Below the pieces are notes generated by a model, which did not search any database, was not told where the DNA came from, and saw only the letters and a list, made by a program, of their open reading frames with translations. This document shows positions 32,103-43,575 of a DNA stretch of 64,000 nucleotides, piece by piece (the first letter of the stretch is position 1; each line of letters opens with the position of its first letter). Origin of the DNA: Sphaerolaimus hirsutus (Eukaryota > Nematoda > Chromadorea > Monhysterida > Sphaerolaimidae); NCBI GenBank assembly GCA_964036195.1, contig OZ038460.1, forward strand, positions 19,989,526 to 20,053,525. The letters are read 5' to 3'. Both the position numbers and the translations under genes were made by a program.

Positions 32103-34190
32103 GTATTTATCCCCCCATGGACATCTTCCCCCGGGGGATGATATAGTCCTCGAGGACTATATTGCCCAACAGTCCTTGAGTTATGAGGACTATATCAACC
32201 CATTATGTGTTACATTGACCCGCTGCACGCGGCCTTGCTTTACAAATTGACCCATTCCCTGCGACCCAGGGGCATCTGTTCCCGTGCATCCAGTTATAGG
32301 GTTGTCGCGATATTGGATTTTTGAGGGGTCAATGGCATGTGCAGAATAATATGGTTTTTGCCTGTGTTATGCAAACATTGTGGTTAAGTTTGACTTCTGG
32401 TTTGTATCAGCCATGGTCAGCGTTGCAGCAGAGTTCACACGTTTTTACGTTCACACATTCACACAAGTCAATAAAAATCACACAAAAAATTCACACACTC
32501 CCATTTTTTGCTGTTTTACAGTGGAACAGCTTTTCACACACTATGTAACTGTGTGCTGCAATGTGTTAAATTGTGTAGATTCACACACAGCAGAAGGTCA
32601 ATATTTAGGTGACCTCTGCATGCTGAAAACTATAGTGCCCATCACATTACAGTGTGGGTCAAATAGCAATGTGAGAGAATGTGTTAAATTGTGAGAGCAA
32701 TGTAATTGTAATGAGAGTTAAAAAAGTGGTTTTATTTGGATGGGATATGGTAGTTTATATTGTATATTGTGTAGTCAGTGAAGCGAGAAAAAAAGTCTGA
32801 GTGCAAATTCAATTTTATTGTGTATGTAAAGAGCTGTATAACCACATCTATACATAGAATTAGAAATGCAAAACACAATTAAAAGAATCCCATTCTAAGT
32901 TAAAATATGTCTACATAAATAAATGAATGTATGAAATGCATTTCGATGAAAATGCAATTTGAGTTTGCACTTTCAATGTGGGCCACCCTCCTTTTGACCC
33001 ATTTGTCTTAACTGCTATGTAACGTGAGACAACAGATGCATTTACACACAAGCAATACAATTATAGCAATATTATTCACACAGTGTTCTAAATTAACACA
33101 TGTTTTATGTCTATTTTTTAAACTAATAACACACTAGATTAAACTTAAATCATGCCTCAAACATTTTATGCAGGTAATTATAATGGTTCTACTTCACACG
33201 CACACACGGAATGTTTGCATAACACAGGCAAAAAACATATTATTAGAACAACACTTGCATCAGTTTAAAATTATTTATTGATGCGTGGTGCTCCACAATT
33301 ATGCACGCGTCTGTGAGGCCCATTGGCATTGATTATCGATTGTGTGAGTGCATGAAGAAAAATGCATGCAACTTCAAAACTCAATTTCTCGGCCATTTCT
33401 CAGCCGATTTTCACCACTGACCACTTAAAATGATCAAAATCACATTGAGATTCCATTTTTAATGGTGTTGCATGTGTTGCATTATGGTAATCATGACAGG
33501 CAAAACATCAATGCAACACAAACAAAACATTAATGCAACACGGACAAAACATCAATGCAACACAGACAAAACACCAATGCAACACAACAAAATGCCAAAG
33601 TATTTTGTCTGTTGGTGTTTCGTCTGTGTTGCATAAATTTTTTGTCTGTGTTGCATTAATGTTTTGTCTGTGGTCCATTGGCGTTTTGTCTGTTATGATT
33701 ACCATACTGCTACACATGCAACACCGTTAAAAATGAAATCTCCATGTGATTCTGATCATTTTAAGTGTTCAGTGGTGAAAATCGGCTGAGAAATGGCCAA
33801 AAAATTGAGTTTTGAAGTTGCATGCATTTTTCTTCATGCACTCACACAATCAATAATCGATGCCAATGGGCCTAACAGACGCGTGCATAACTGTGGAGCG
33901 CCACGCGTCAATAAATAATTTTAAACTGATGCAAGTGTTGTTCTTGCATCACATTAGATAAAATAAAAGATCACATAGCACACATTCCCGTGGCTAAACA
34001 GACGCCCCAATAGAGTAATTAGAGTGGGTGGGGGTCAATGTACTATTTAATACTATTTTGTATGGAGGACTACTTCCCCCCACGTTATAAAAGTCGGGTC
34101 CAAGTAGTCCTCGGGCTGATGTAGTCCTCAAGGGCTATATCAACCCAGGGGGGAAGATGTCCATGGGGGGATAGGGTACGTAACCCGTTG
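32103..34190. mobile_element. Large fold-back element with nested palindrome
   Basis: The outer arms match in inverse: 32103-32200 (ATCCCCCCATGGACATCTTC, ATATAGTCCTCGAGGACTAT) and 34080-34187. A second palindrome inside (about 33266-33950) carries ACCACTTAAAATGATCAAAATCACA arms and a centre of AACACAGACAAAACATCAAT-type short repeats. Between them (32418-33260) is TTCACACA-rich DNA beginning CAGCGTTGCAGCAGAG, whose inverse recurs at 41190-41258. Non-coding. Confidence 0.6.
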
Positions 34191-34412
34191 GAACCTTGCT
34201 TATTGTAGATATATTATAGGTATACTCGGCGGTCAACACTCTTAGTATGGTAACCTAACGTAACCCATCTGAATAATGAACCAAAATTATACAGTGTTTT
34301 CATCGTAATATCCCTTTTTTTACTATGGAATAATTAATTACGAAATTAATCACAAGATTTTTTTCATAAAATTATGGTAGGATTCTGCGCATACTTTGCG
34401 GTCCGCGGAGTA

Positions 34413-34866
34413 TACCGTATTTCCTCGAAATACCCCCCCCTCGAAATACCCCCCCCCCCTCGTTTGACCCCCCCCCTCTCGAGACCACTATGAAACAATC
34501 ACCCCCCCCCTCGAAATACCCCCCCCCCAAATTGAGTGTAAAGAGAACGTACATGACAAATACAGCAGTTTGTGTTCTACGTAGTGCAGAACACACGTTA
34601 AAACAATGTCGGAATCACGTTAGAACAGTGTACATACCATCTACATACTAATATTAGTCTACAGAACCTTATAAATGGCGGTTTTTGTTGCATTTTTCGA
34701 CGTCTGCGTACGTTTCAGACGACAATTTCGTACTTGGTTTTCAAAATTTTTCTTGTGAAACAATCACCCCCCCCCTCGAAATACCCCCCCCCCTCGTTTA
34801 ACCCCCCCCCTCTCGGGACCACTATGAACAATCACCCCCCGGGGGGTATTTCGAGGAAATACGGTA
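34413..34866. mobile_element. T-family element inserted in a TATACTC element
   Basis: 454 bp, TACCGTATTTCCTCGAAATA to its inverse. The flanks are GGAGTA and TACTCC, the terminus of the TATACTC family, so the element split that repeat (rest at 34867-35105). This gives a TA or TATA duplication. Confidence 0.75.
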
Positions 34867-35105
34867 TACTCCAGTCGTTTTACACCCTGCACGCGTGGTT
34901 CCCTCTGGTAGCGTGCCAGCGATTTTAAAAAAAGTTGAAAAAAGTCATCTGTGTATAACGCTATACGTTAACTTATTCACAACAATGAGTTTTTCATCTT
35001 TTATACAAAAATTGCATGCTTTATCAACATTGACAGGCTTCCAACGTGAGACATAAATGAGTGCGAAGGATAAGTCCCATGTGACCATGTCCGCCGAGTA
35101 TGCCA
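34867..35105. mobile_element. TATACTC-ended element, copy 2
   Basis: Contains CCTGCACGCGTGGTTCC and TTCCAACGTGAGACATAAAT in the same order as 43318-43575 and ends CCGCCGAGTATGCC. Confidence 0.55.
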
Positions 35106-35440
35106 ATGGATATTTTCTGGTATTCAAATACTTCATAAGTGATTTTCAGTGAAAATTGCAACAAAATTGCTTAAGATTACTTAGTTTCGTGTTTTCGAGC
35201 AAAAAAAAACATTCAACTCACGTTTACTCGTGAGTAAAAGTAAAAAATTGTACTTTACGTTTTCTGTACCCAGTGGTGAGTAACAAATAAATTCTTTACG
35301 TTTACATTTACTTTGAAAAAGTACTTTTAACAACTCTGAAAAGGATCTCACTTCACATATTTTCACAACGCATGATGACACAAACCTAAAATTAAACTAC
35401 GTAGTGAAAATCTTCAATTCATCTGCATTTCCAGTCTCAC

Positions 35441-38400
35441 CTAACCTGAATCCGTCTCTGCACTAGATGAATCCTTCGAAGAGCCAGACGAACTCCTCCT
35501 AACTGATTTCCTGGGATAAAACAATCCTAAATTTATTTTGTAAAATTGCAAAAAAATCAAGTAATCTGTCATTGCTTTCCCCCGTCAAAAATACTGACTT
35601 TTTTGCGGAGTCCAGTTCAGCGTGGCACGTAGATAACTTTTCCTGCGTTTCACGTTCCTTTGTCCTTTCACGTTCCAAGTCCCGTTCCGCACCAACAAGC
35701 TTTGTTCCCAAATTGGCGACCTGGGGCCAGTCCCAGACCCTGTAAAAGATCCTGTAAAAGTGTAAAAGACCCTGGAAGTGTATAAGACCATGTAAAATGT
35801 CATGTGTGATGTAAAACACCCTGTAAAGTGTCAGGTGTCATGTAAAGTGACAGGTGTATCCAAATATTTTTGTATCATATTCAAGTGTCATGTTTTTGTA
35901 TCCAAATCTTATGTGCAAAGGTAAGATTTTAGTACAGAAACATAAGATTTGGATACAATGCAATAAAATTTGGTTACGCATGACACTTTACAGGTTTGTT
36001 ACATGACATTTGACACTTGGCAGGGTATTTTACATGACTCAGGACATTTTACCGGGTATTTTACGCTTTACAGGGTGTTTTACATGGTCTGGGACTGCCC
36101 CCTGTGCTTTAGTCTCTTTGTGCTCTGCCAGTTCCCGCGATAATTTGCGGTTGGCCTCTTGCAGCTCTGCTGTAGACTGTAAATGGGTGTGAAGTTGGAG
36201 AATGTAAATCAATTGACATTGCTTAAGTTGAATGGAGAGAAGTTTTTAAAAATGACTTCAACACAAGTGGAAAGGTGCAGATGCGGCGGGGGCAGGTGGT
36301 GCTGGTGCGATTGCGGGCGGCAAGTCCTGGTGCCAGTTCCGCAAAATGAGAAGTGAGAGGTGAAATGGTGTAAGACGGTTTTTTTACGATGGAAAAAGAC
36401 CCACCCCACAAATTTTTAGACACTGAATGCAATAATAATTCACGAGACGTAAACTAAAAGCTAACTCTGTACACTAGTCATTTGAATAAAACCCCTCAGA
36501 TATCTTTTCAGCTATTGGTAGCCTACGGGGCCTGCGCGGCATGTGCAGCCATGCAGTGGGCTGCGCAATGCCCTGACAGAGCGCTGCAAAACAAGATCGC
36601 CCCCTGCTATACTGGCAGACCAAGTTTTCCATGTTCATAGCAGTTGTAGTGCTCTGCACAATGTTTCCATTCATTAATTCAATTTCCCAATGTACCATCT
36701 TCTAATTAAGACTAATTATTTAATTGTCAATTTTCAAGTAAACAACATTCCACGTGTCACAAGGTGAGAGGGGAATTTCACATTTTTCTAAGAATACCAC
36801 TGCGCGGCATGTGGACACTATTGAGTATAATTAGTATTGAGTATAATCACTAACTTTACTCATTTTTTTGTTTGGCTAGATTAACACTGCTTTAATTTCT
36901 GCGCTGCTTGTGCTAGGTGTAAGTGCTGTGAGTGCCGGCAGAAAACGGAGCAGCGTGACCTCCGAGAGGTCACTGCACGCTCTGGAAAACTTGTCATCGT
37001 ACATTTCCCATAATTTGAAAGGCATCACCTGGACCCCCGGGCTTAGTGCAGTGCACACCGAGGGCGAGCAAACGACGGCACAGTGTGGTAGGGAAAAAGC
37101 AGTGCACGGCAAACTTTTGAACCCATACAGCCAAAACAGCGGCACACACAGATTCATGACAATGGCAAAGGCGAAGTAAAGGCGCAAAGGCGAAGTGAAA
37201 TGGCAAGTAAATTGGCAAAAGTGAAGTAAAAAAATAAAAAGTAATTTCTCCTTTGTAATAACTTTAGATAACTTTTCCTGCGTTTCACGTTCCTTTGTCC
37301 TTTCACGTTCCAAGTCCTGTTCCGCACCAATCAGCTTTGTTCCCAAATTGGCGACCTGGGGCCAGTCCCAGACCCTGTAAAAGACCCTGTAAAAGTGTAA
37401 AAGACCCTGGAAGTGTACAAGACCCTGTAAAATGTCATGTGTGATGTAAAAGACCCTGTAAAGTGTCAGGTGTCATGTAAAGTGACAGGTGTATCCAAAT
37501 ATTTTTGTATCATATCCAAGTGTCATGTTTTTGTATCCAAATCTTATGTGCAAAGGTAAGATTTTAGTACAGAAACATAAGATTTGGATACAATGCAATA
37601 AGATTTGGTTACGCAAGACACTTTACAGGTTTGTTACATGACATTTGACACTTGGCAGGGTATTTTACATGACACATGACATTTTACTGGGTATTCTACG
37701 CTTTACAGGGTGTTTTACATGGTCTGGGACTGCCCCCTGTGCTTTAGTCTCTTTGTGCTCTGCCAGTTCCCGCAATAATTTGCGGTTGGCCTCTTGCAGC
37801 TCTGCTGTAGACTGTAAATGGGTGTGAAGTTAGAGAATTAAAAATCAATTGACATTGCTTAAGTTGAATGGAAAGAAGTTTATAAAAATGACTTCAACAC
37901 AAGTGGAAAGTGTAGAAGCGGCGGGGGCAGGTGGTGCTGGTGAGATTGAGGACGGCAAGTTCTGGTGCCAGTTCCGCAAATTGAGAAGTGAGACGTGAAA
38001 TGGCAAAGGCGAAGTAAAGGCGCAAAGGCGAAGTGAAACGGCAAGTAAATTGGCAAAAGCGTAGTAAAAAAATAAAAAGTAATTTCTCTTCGCTTTTGCC
38101 ATTTCACTTGCCATTTCACTTTGCCTTTGCCCCTTCACTTCTCACTTCTCATTTTACGGAACTGGCACCTGGTGCCAGCTCCGCAAGTGGAGAAGTGGCA
38201 AAAGCGAAGTGAAATGGCAAGTAGATTGGCAAACGCGAAGTAAAATGGAAATGACAAGTGAAATGGCATATTCGTTTCTTAACTTGACTTGCAACTTTTC
38301 TTCACCTTTGCCAATTCACTTGCCATTTCACTTGGCTTTTGCCATTTGTGCTTTCACTTCTCCACTTGCGGAACAGGTCCCTGATCGGCAATTGCTCTGT

Positions 38401-38446
38401 AACTAATGGGACGTTGGTTGTAATCCGACCTCACTCCGTTGTAGCC
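35441..38446 (-). CDS. Coiled-coil protein gene with duplicated exons and introner-like introns
   Basis: Minus-strand exons fit one frame: 38446-38381 (22 codons), 37961-37893 (Pro/Ala-rich, 23), 37811-37737 (25), 37355-37263 (31), then a second set 36176-36102 (25), 35720-35599 and 35510-35441 (Ser-rich tail, TAG). The helical core (ELQEANRKLSRELAEHKETK, then GAERDLERERTKERETQEKL) is present twice with a few substitutions. A second Pro-rich exon (36326-36258) has a 1-nt insertion leading to TGA and is probably skipped or dead. The protein would be a short-head coiled coil with a Ser-rich tail; I cannot name the family. Either one gene with an internal exon duplication or a gene plus pseudogene copy. 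Several introns are entirely fold-back elements, described separately. Confidence 0.5.
35721..36101 (-). mobile_element. Introner-like element, family 1, copy a (whole intron)
   Basis: 381 bp filling the gap between in-frame exons ending GCACAG and starting GTCGCC. Termini are GGGGCAGTCCCAGACC and GGTCTGGGACTGGCCCCAG. The arms hold inverted CTGTAAAA/TTTTACAG motifs and the centre holds TGTATCCAAATCTTATG. The first dinucleotide is GG (or GC if shifted by 3 nt), not GT. Confidence 0.6.
36327..37262. other. Intron between exon sets of the coiled-coil gene
   Basis: Begins (minus) at the duplicated block and ends with a family-2 terminus (GGAACTGGCACCAG, boundary 36327). It contains ambiguous open stretches on both strands (36480-36700 and 36897-37180) without splice support. 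Confidence 0.35.
37356..37736 (-). mobile_element. Introner-like element, family 1, copy b (whole intron)
   Basis: Same 381-bp length, position and termini as copy a between duplicated exons. It arose by segmental duplication of the exon-element-exon block rather than by independent insertion. Confidence 0.6.
37962..38168 (-). mobile_element. Introner-like element, family 2, copy 1
   Basis: 207 bp fold-back between CAG|GTGCCAGTTCCG and CGGAACTGGCAC|CAG on the minus strand. It sits directly at the acceptor of the Pro-rich exon. Arms: GAAGTGAGACGTGAAATGGC-type repeats and their inverse. Confidence 0.6.
38169..38380 (-). mobile_element. Introner-like element, family 2, copy 2, abutting copy 1
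   Basis: 212 bp between GATCAG|GGACCTGTTCCG and CGGAGCTGGCAC|CAG. It ends exactly where copy 1 starts, so a second insertion used the CAG|G junction of the first. Together they form one intron of 419 bp. Confidence 0.55.
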
Positions 38447-39420
38447 CTGTCAGAAATGTGATGTTGCCAGGTTAAGTGTTTTTGGTTTGCATTCAAATTG
38501 TAAATATATGCTGCTCCTTACCAGGATTGCCAGAACAAGAAAATTGCAAAATAGCTTCATGTCAGGGGTCTCCAATGGAGGGGCAGGTTGAGGGAGCTAA
38601 ACCGCAAAAATCGTCCAGCTATTAGATAATCTAACCCAGGGGCCGCTCAGCTATCAATCTATCCTGGAAGCAAATTTTTTGGCTAATATCCCCTGAACCC
38701 CTACCAAATCGGCCAGCGCTCTAGCTACCTGGAGTGATTTTTGAGAAATTATACCCATATTTTTGCTCAAAATCGCTTATTTTCATACATTTTATAGATT
38801 TTCACCTTCAAAGTCACTAGTTCATGTGTGTTATTGTCTATTTTCAGCTATTTTGAGTGATTTTCCTTCTTTTTTTTCTCTCTACATCTCGAAAAAGCTT
38901 ATATTTACATTTCACCCCCCGCAAACCCACCCCCGACACCAACCCCAGCAAAAAAAATCAGTTATCTACCCCTCCTGTAAAATTATTTACTGTCTATGCT
39001 ACCCCTGCGAGGGTCAAGATACAAGAATAAGATACGCCAGCTACTGTCCTTGCAGGTATTTTGGATGCGATGAGATTGAAACTGATATTACATGCACAAT
39101 GCGCTTGCACCACTGATGATGCGTTTTAAAGGACAGAACTGTGGTACCAGCTGTTGAAAAATTACCATGATGAATAAGATCTTGGAATCGGCATTTCCTA
39201 CATTTATTTATACCTAGGTAAGTGCTTTATGATCATTGTGCATGTATTTACTATTTACACTCTGCAGTGCAATACTGAAACATAATGTGATACATTTATG
39301 TTTCAGTATTGCACTGCAGTGCGATACTGAAACATAATGTGATACATTTATGTTTCAGTAATACAACAATGCCATTTCAAAAAAAGCTTTTAGGTAATAA
39401 ATTCAATCATATCATTCGTT
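38447..39420. repeat. Dispersed repeat and small palindromes
   Basis: 38700-39060 resembles in inverse 52980-53230 (order: GTGATTTTTGAG, CACTAGTTCATG, TTTTCAGCTATTTTGAGTGA, CCCCCCGCAAACCCACCCCC). 39270-39360 holds two head-to-tail copies of a palindrome (TGCAATACTGAAACATAATG / CATTTATGTTTCAGTATTGCA). Confidence 0.5.
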
Positions 39421-39835
39421 TAATGATCATAATGTGATATACACTAGTGTGCAGAATAGTTGGGACTGTGCATGGTGCAGGATAAACATAGCCAAAATTT
39501 GAAAATGTTGAATGTGGAAAATGTTTGGATACCATTGGTGGGTACTATGGGGAGTAGGCTACATGTGCCCACAATGACCACCCCTCAAATTTGTATGTGC
39601 ATATATTTATTTGTAGTGTAGTAACAAAATTCACTCAGTTTGTTTGTGTTTCAGAATAGTTGGGACTTTCCTTGTTTTGGGCAGTAGCTGCCTAGTATCA
39701 TATTTTAAAGTCTGTATACAATACATATGTTCATTTTTAAACAAAATTTTCAATATGGCAATTGCCTGCCTGTGTTGCTGAGCTCTGTGAGCAGCAACAA
39801 ACATTCTGAGCATGAACAGCAAAATGAGAAAAGAC
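39421..39835. repeat. Probable terminal-repeat element with GAATAGTTGGGACT ends
   Basis: CAGAATAGTTGGGACT occurs at about 39456 and again at about 39654 in the same orientation. The sequence between is non-coding. Class uncertain. Confidence 0.35.
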
Positions 39836-40040
39836 TCTGCAAAGTGTCAAATGTCATGTAAACACCATTTAATGTGTCATGTGTATCCAAATCTTATTGT
39901 ATCATATCCAAATATTATGTTTTTGTATCCAAATCTTATTTTTGTGAAGCAAATTTGGATAAACATAAGGTCCAAACCAATCAATCAAAGGATGCAATAC
40001 AATCAGATTTGGATACACATGATACTTTACAGCAGGCTTG
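39836..40040. mobile_element. Family-1-like fold-back fragment
   Basis: Carries AAAGTGTCAAATGTCATGTAA, the TGTATCCAAATCTTAT core twice, and the inverse ATTTGGATACACATGATACTTTACAG. The typical GGCAGTCCC termini are missing. Confidence 0.5.
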
Positions 40041-41258
40041 CAGCTCCCATTTTCGGTGTGTGAATTAGTGTGTGAATTTGGGTGCGTGTTAATTTTTTAG
40101 GCATTACAAAGCCGAAAAATGACACGTGGTGTGAAAACGCGTCTGTTCTCACATTACATAGCGCCCAAAAAAATGGGGCAAATGGGGGTTGGCTCACATT
40201 GAAAATGCAAGTTGAATTACATTTTCATTGAATAGAAATTTATACATAAATATCCATATATCTCACATAATGTGATATATTTATATATACCTAATGAACA
40301 AATTTCTTCTAATAGAAGAGCACTATTTCATTTTTTCATCAACTTTTTTACTTGCAACTCTATTGGAGGCTACTGTTGTACTTTGTTCACCAATCTTTTC
40401 CCATATTTTGCATATGAACATGTTGTTTTTAATGAAACATGAACAAAATTTTGATTCTAGTGCATCAATTCAAATAAAACCAAATGTAAAAACACCCATG
40501 AATCATAGTTTTAATGATAACCCATATTTTTTATTTGACCCACACTGTAACGTGATGGGCACTCTAATTGTGACGCGTGTAGAGGTGGGGAAAGCTCAAA
40601 ATCCAAGTGCGCATAATCCAATCAGGCATAATCCAAGCAATTTTTGCGCATAATCCAAGCACTATCGGTGTAAAGTTACATGCAATTTTTGTGCTGCTAA
40701 GTGCAGCATAATCCAAGCAGAAATGAGGCATAATCCAAGCATAATTCAAGCAAGCACTCTTCTTATGTAATTATGTATTTAAGTACAGTACAGTGCAAAT
40801 GTGAATGCAGCATTATTAGGGGTGTGCAAAGTTCACACACAGGTCAATGCCATTTATTACAAGTGTGCATTACAGTTAAGCCTGGTTTTTGCCTGGTTTT
40901 TGCTTGGATTATGCTCCATTTTGGGTAGGGGTGTTTTGCTTGGATTATGAGGCATTTTGTTTGGATTATGCTGCACTTATGCTTGGATTATGCCCCATTT
41001 TGTGCTTGGATTATGCCTGCTTGGATTATGCGCACTTGGATTATGCTGCAGACTCTGTAGAGGTCACCTAAAAATCGACCTTCTGTTGTGTGTGAATTGA
41101 TCCAAATTCACACAATGCAACACACAGTGTCATACTGTGATCAAAAATTGATCCATACCATTACACCGAAATATTAGTGTGTGAATATTTTTGGTGTGAT
41201 TTGTGTTTCCGTTGAATTGCGTGTGAAGTGTGAATGCCAAAATGTGTGAACTCTGCTG
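40041..41258. mobile_element. TTCACACA fold-back with nested AATCCAAGC hairpin
   Basis: The outer part has GTGTGTGAATT motifs and ends (41190-41258) with the inverse of the CAGCGTTGCAGCAGAGTTCACAC end at 32418. Nested at about 40600-41050 is a fold-back of CATAATCCAAGC units on one arm and GCTTGGATTATG units on the other. Non-coding. Confidence 0.55.
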
Positions 41259-42391
41259 CAACGCTGCTTTACAGGGTCTTTAACAGGGTGTGGGAGTGGG
41301 ACTGCCACCAAGACAACATCAACAATCATCAAGGGTTTGTAGATTTGGACCGTGGGCTTGTAGTGATCATTGGCACGCTTCCAACGTGAGACATAAATAA
41401 CTGCGAGTGCAAACTATCAAGTCCACCGAGCATATATGTTCTATGTTTTGTTTTCTTGAGTTCCAAAAAAGACGTCTAAAACGGTCAAGTGCACGTAAAT
41501 GAACAATCAGTAATAAATTACCTTCCGCAGAAAACTGAATAAAAGCATAAATATTAAGCGCACAGCTCAAAAAAACGTCTGGACACAAAAAAAACAGTTC
41601 AACTTGCCGCTAAAACGCTGGGGAAGTTGGAAGCACAACAGAGTGATATCGGACCATGTGCCGGCCGCTCGGACGAGTGTTTCTTCTGTGATGAAATATA
41701 ATTAGCGCGACGCTATTTTTTTTGTTGCCCAATTAATTGTGTCAGGACCTGCGCCAACCAGTCTCAGGGGCCGGTGCCGCACTGTTTCAAGTGTCGGATA
41801 AAATCTGTTAAAATAAGTGTGATGAGAAATGCCTGTTAAAATGCGAAAAAGAAGTTTCTCAGAAAACCGAAGTTTCTCAGATGACCGAGGTTTTTTGAAA
41901 GGTTTTTTAAAAAACGGGGTCGTTGAAAAAACGCTTTCTCCATCCCTACTCAGAAGACTTGACATTTTGCACGACCGGTTGGCACCCCCCCCCCATCCTC
42001 AAATTTTTTCAGCTATCTATCCCTCCGGAGGGTCAAAATCTAGGATACCACTAACCTTAGGTATAATGGCCCTGCCCCTGCGCACACTAGTTTTCACACG
42101 AAATTTCGAAAACTCACAAATCAGCTTAGAACGCATTTTCTACTTTTCTACAATGAGGTGGCCATCAACTACAGTTGACGGAGATTAAAAATGACTCATT
42201 GTGGAAAACTCAAACACGTTTACAGCTCATTTATGAGTTTTCGAAATTTTGTGAGAAAACTAGTGTGCGCAGGGCCAATGAGTCCTTTTAAATCTCCGTC
42301 AACTGTAGTTGACAGCCACCTCATTGTAGAAAACTCAAATGCGTTCTAGGTCAACTGATTTGTGAGTTTTCGAAATTTCGCGTCAACCCAG
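41259..42391. repeat. Mixed repeat remnants
   Basis: 41262-41313 is a family-1 right end (TTTACAGGGT..GGGACTGCCACCAAG). 41370-41450 is a partial TATACTC element. 42070-42385 holds two inverted copies of a CACTAGTTTTC..TTTCGAAAACTCACAAAT repeat. No gene seen. Confidence 0.5.
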
Positions 42392-42798
42392 GTGGCAGGC
42401 AATCCCAAGCCCTTTAAAGTGTAAACTAAAGTGTCAAATGTAAAGTCAAGTGCAAAGTCAAATGTCAAATGTAAAGTAGATTGTCAAATGTAAAGTCAAA
42501 TGTAAAGTAGTGTCAATTGTGTATCCAAATCTTATTTTTTCGTATCCAACTTTTCTGTTTCTGTATCCAAATCTTATGTCAAAAAATAAGATTTGGGTAC
42601 AAAAACATACGATTTGGTTACGCAAATAAGATTTGGATACACTATTTCACACGTTACTTTACATTTGACACTTTACTTTACATTTGACATTTGACTTTCC
42701 ATTTGACACTTTACTTTACATTTGACACTTTACTTTTTCATTTGACTTTACATTTGACACTTTACTTTACACTTTACAGGGCTTGGGACTGCCCCCAG
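42392..42798 (+). mobile_element. Introner-like element, family 1, copy c
   Basis: 407 bp from CCCAG|GTGGCAGGCAATCCCAAG to CTTGGGACTGCCCCCAG|TTCC. Inverted CAAATGTAAAGT/ACTTTACATTTG arms and a TGTATCCAAATCTTAT centre. GT and AG lie exactly at the ends, but coding exons at either side are not convincing. Confidence 0.6.
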
Positions 42799-43160
42799 TT
42801 CCGTGTGAGATTGTCGCGCCCAGTCCCAGATTTACTTTTAATTGGTATTTTAGCCTTTCCAAAAAGTCGGAATTACCTAAAATCGGGCAAAGCATAATTC
42901 GCTAATCGACGGGCGAACTTGCCAGAAAAAAATCTGTCGGACCAATTGTATTTCTCCACTGGCGACTTTTGTGATTGCGGTGCGCTGTACAGAATGGACC
43001 AGATTGGTCAGTTGGTTGACTGAAGGATTTGATGTTTTGAACAAATGTTTTTTAGATAAATATAACTGTTTTAAAAAAACGACATTTTTTGGATTTTCGT
43101 CGTGAATTGTTGCAATTTGTCGAATTCTGACAAATATAAAATTTCCTGATAAAAATAAAA

Positions 43161-43280
43161 ATGTTAAAAATATCCATCAAAACTGTGCAGCGGCACCTGC
43201 GCGTGCGCTATCTTCACTCGAGCAACAAATTGGAGCTGTGGGATGAAACGCACAACACCATCGCAGCCGACTCGCCCCTG
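43161..43280 (+). CDS. Possible exon ending at a family-2 donor
   Basis: Open from 43161 (ATG) for 40 codons ending DETHNTIAADSPL, then CTG|GTGCCACTTTCGCAAG, the family-2 left end. The reading is hydrophilic (TVQRHLRVRYLHSSNKLELW). The minus strand is also open here, so the strand is not certain. If real, the intron was created by a family-2 element later split by the TATACTC element at 43318. Confidence 0.35.
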
Positions 43281-43317
43281 GTGCCACTTTCGCAAGTGGG
43301 AAAGTGACGGGAAAAGT

Positions 43318-43575
43318 GCTATACTCCGGTTACTTGACACCTTGCACGCGTGGTTCCAGTTGGAAGTGTGCCAACAATGGCTAACGCGTGTGAGTTTCAT
43401 AAAAAGATGACAAAATTGATGGTTGTTATAATGTTATTCTTTAACATATTCACATCCATGAAATTTTTTCATATTTTTATGGAAATCGCATGATTAAATA
43501 ATCATTGGCACGCTTCCAACACGAGACATAAATCAGTGCGAGGGCAGAGTATCATGTACGCCGAGTATACACTCC
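43318..43575. mobile_element. TATACTC-ended element, copy 3
   Basis: Begins TATACTCCGG and ends GCCGAGTATA. It is inverted relative to 29937-30197 with the same internal order. Confidence 0.65.

Noticed and set aside
33480..33700. CRISPR or minisatellite array of AACACAGACAAAACATCAAT units
   Set aside because: The units occur in inverse orientation on both sides of a centre, so this is a fold-back loop rather than a spacer array.
36897..37180. Open frames on both strands between the duplicated coiled-coil exons
   Set aside because: Both strands are open, neither has consistent splice sites or a paralogue; left as intron.
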